Assembly: GCA_017883345.1 (NCBI GenBank)
Contig: JADGNT010000291.1
Coordinates: forward strand, 1-6,570
From: Candidatus Solibacter sp.
GTDB lineage: Bacteria; Acidobacteriota; Terriglobia; Bryobacterales; Bryobacteraceae
Direction: 5' to 3'
Length of the DNA stretch: 6,570 nucleotides
Every line of letters starts with the position of its first letter. Position 1 is the first letter of the stretch. The notes beneath the pieces were generated by a model, which saw nothing but the letters and a program-made list of their open reading frames with translations, was not told where the DNA came from and did no database searches. The translations under genes were made by a program, and so were the position numbers. This document shows positions 5,899-6,570 of this stretch, piece after piece.

Positions 5899-6447
5899 CT
5901 ACTGCCTCCCCTCGCCTCTACCCTGGCCGCCTCTGCCGCGGCCCGCTCCTCCGCCCGGCATGCCGCCGCCGGCGAACATTCCGGCCATCAGCTCAAACGC
6001 CTGCGGCGCTTTGGACTGCTGGTTGGGCTGGAGCAGCGCATATAGCTTGCCGAAGGCCTCGGCCTCAATGCCCGTCATTGTCGCGCTGACGTTGGTGTAC
6101 CCGCCTAAGAGCTTCTTGAGGTCTGCCTCGCTTGCCTTGCCGGTGATGGCGTTGGCGATCACTACGCGGCCTTTAGTGAGCTGATCGCGCGCCGGAGCCG
6201 CCTTCTCCATCGCCGCCGAGAGAATCTTGGTGGCCTCTTCCTTCTGGTCCTTATTGAGCTTGAGCTTGTCTAAGAGCATTTCCTGCTTGCTCAGACGCCG
6301 CACCTGGGGCATTCCGGCGCCCATGTCGCCGCTCCTGCCGCCACCACCGCCCATCCCGCCTTCGTCGCCGCCGCCACCTCCGCCGCCGCGTTGCGCGGAG
6401 GCGAGACCAGCGGCCAGTACTGCCGTTAGCAATAATCGCACCAACAT
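5899..6447 (-). CDS. Secreted glycine-rich Spy/CpxP-like protein (first of tandem pair)
   Basis: The protein has 182 residues: a Sec signal peptide (MLVRLLLTAVLAAGLASAQ, cleavage probably after Ala18), a glycine-rich segment (21-45), a helical domain from about 55 to 158 (LLDKLKLNKDQKEEATKIL; APARDQLTKGRVVIANAITG; MTGIEAEAFGKLYALL) and a GR/GG-rich tail (160-182). It aligns along its length with the next gene's product: LKLxKDQK, A-P--DQ--K-R--IA-AI, MT--E--AF-K and the final F--M--F. They are clearly tandem paralogues. A periplasmic Spy/CpxP-like chaperone or stress/metal-sensing role is a tentative inference. The ATG at 6447 is chosen over an upstream GTG/ATG frame reaching 6525, because GGAG (6456-6453) lies five bases before it and the signal peptide begins there. 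The 6525 start would lie almost at the predicted transcription start. Confidence 0.8.
   Translation of the reverse strand: MLVRLLLTAVLAAGLASAQRGGGGGGGDEGGMGGGGGRSGDMGAGMPQVRRLSKQEMLLDKLKLNKDQKEEATKILSAAMEKAAPARDQLTKGRVVIANAITGKASEADLKKLLGGYTNVSATMTGIEAEAFGKLYALLQPNQQSKAPQAFELMAGMFAGGGMPGGGAGRGRGGQGRGEGRQ
6313..6387 (-). repeat. GGN-codon low-complexity tract (first paralogue)
   Basis: Codons 21-45 encode mostly glycine broken by Asp, Glu, Met, Arg and Ser. It occupies the same place after the signal peptide as the tract in the paralogue, so it was present before duplication or is under the same selection. It is probably a flexible linker. Confidence 0.55.
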
Positions 6448-6452
6448 AAAAT

Positions 6453-6456
6453 CTCC
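6453..6456 (-). promoter_or_regulatory. Ribosome binding site deciding the start of the first Spy-like gene
   Basis: GGAG on the minus strand lies five bases before the ATG at 6447. No comparable site precedes the in-frame start at 6525. This supports the shorter protein that begins with the signal peptide. Confidence 0.7.
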
Positions 6457-6506
6457 ATTTCCGCAAAGCGCCGGGCACATTCGAGCCCCACGCTCCGCGC
6501 CATCCC

Positions 6507-6518
6507 GCCTGTTCAGGC
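6507..6518. promoter_or_regulatory. Inverted repeat just downstream of the predicted transcription start
   Basis: GCCTG-TT-CAGGC has two 5-base arms around a 2-base centre. It lies at about +4 to +15 relative to the transcription start predicted from the extended -10 at 6536-6528, a typical place for an operator. The protein that would bind it is unknown, and chance cannot be excluded. Confidence 0.3.
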
Positions 6519-6527
6519 TTCCCAACG

Positions 6528-6536
6528 ATTAAATCA
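6528..6536 (-). promoter_or_regulatory. Extended -10 promoter for the Spy-like pair
   Basis: On the minus strand the sequence TGATTTAAT matches the extended -10 consensus TGNTATAAT with one mismatch. It sits in a notably AT-rich patch of otherwise GC-rich DNA. No good -35 is seen 16-18 bases upstream, which extended -10 promoters can lack. Transcription would start at about 6521, giving a leader of about 74 bases before the ATG at 6447. Confidence 0.5.
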
Positions 6537-6570
6537 CGATTTCACTTTGGATGCAGTGCTATCGAGTTGC

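Noticed and set aside
5444..6184. A 246-residue plus-strand Pro-rich open frame opposite the Spy-like genes
   Set aside because: Its poly-proline runs are the mirror of poly-glycine codons. The minus-strand genes have signal peptides, Shine-Dalgarno sites and paralogy.
5800..6387. CCG/CCA-rich triplet runs as a possible CRISPR or tandem-repeat array
   Set aside because: They are in-frame glycine codons of two secreted proteins, with no repeat-spacer pattern.
6448..6525. Upstream extension of the first Spy-like gene to 6525
   Set aside because: It would place 26 polar residues before a clean signal peptide and start almost at the predicted transcription start, while a good Shine-Dalgarno supports 6447.

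Overview
The window looks like a chromosomal segment from a high-GC Gram-negative bacterium. The best guess is an Acidobacteriota of the Solibacter/Bryobacter kind. This is inferred from the mix of genes: a split transketolase, a NarX/NarL-type two-component pair, a Tat-exported alginate-lyase-family protein, a short HicBA pair and secreted glycine-rich Spy/CpxP-like proteins. There is no rRNA or other taxonomic marker to confirm it.

Layout. Positions 1-3626 hold a tightly packed plus-strand run. It starts with the last 24 codons of a transketolase N-terminal subunit, followed by the C-terminal subunit (80-1045), a soluble PAS histidine kinase (1053-2060), a NarL-type response regulator (2063-2740) and a metal-dependent amidohydrolase (2721-3626). 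Gaps are 2, 7 and 2 bases, and the last pair overlaps by 20 bases, so this is probably one operon joining carbon metabolism to a signalling pair. A hicB antitoxin gene (3637-3867) follows. Its start lies in a 14-base perfect palindrome that also contains a -10-like box. The toxin gene hicA (3868-4093) is broken by an extra base just before its catalytic histidine. After a short gap, a Tat-exported alginate-lyase-family enzyme (4166-5314) has its own promoter-like -10 box about 10 bases before the ATG.

Positions 5315-5421 separate convergent units and are full of perfect palindromes. Beyond them, on the minus strand, two tandem paralogues (6447-5899 and 5898-5422) encode secreted, glycine-rich, helical Spy/CpxP-like proteins. 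They abut as TAG-ATG and are read from an extended -10 promoter near 6536-6528.

No CRISPR array, tRNA, rRNA, insertion sequence or obvious new defence system was seen. The most noteworthy points are the frameshifted hicA beside an intact hicB, the palindrome at the hicB start, the duplicated glycine-rich pair, and the palindrome cluster between convergent genes.
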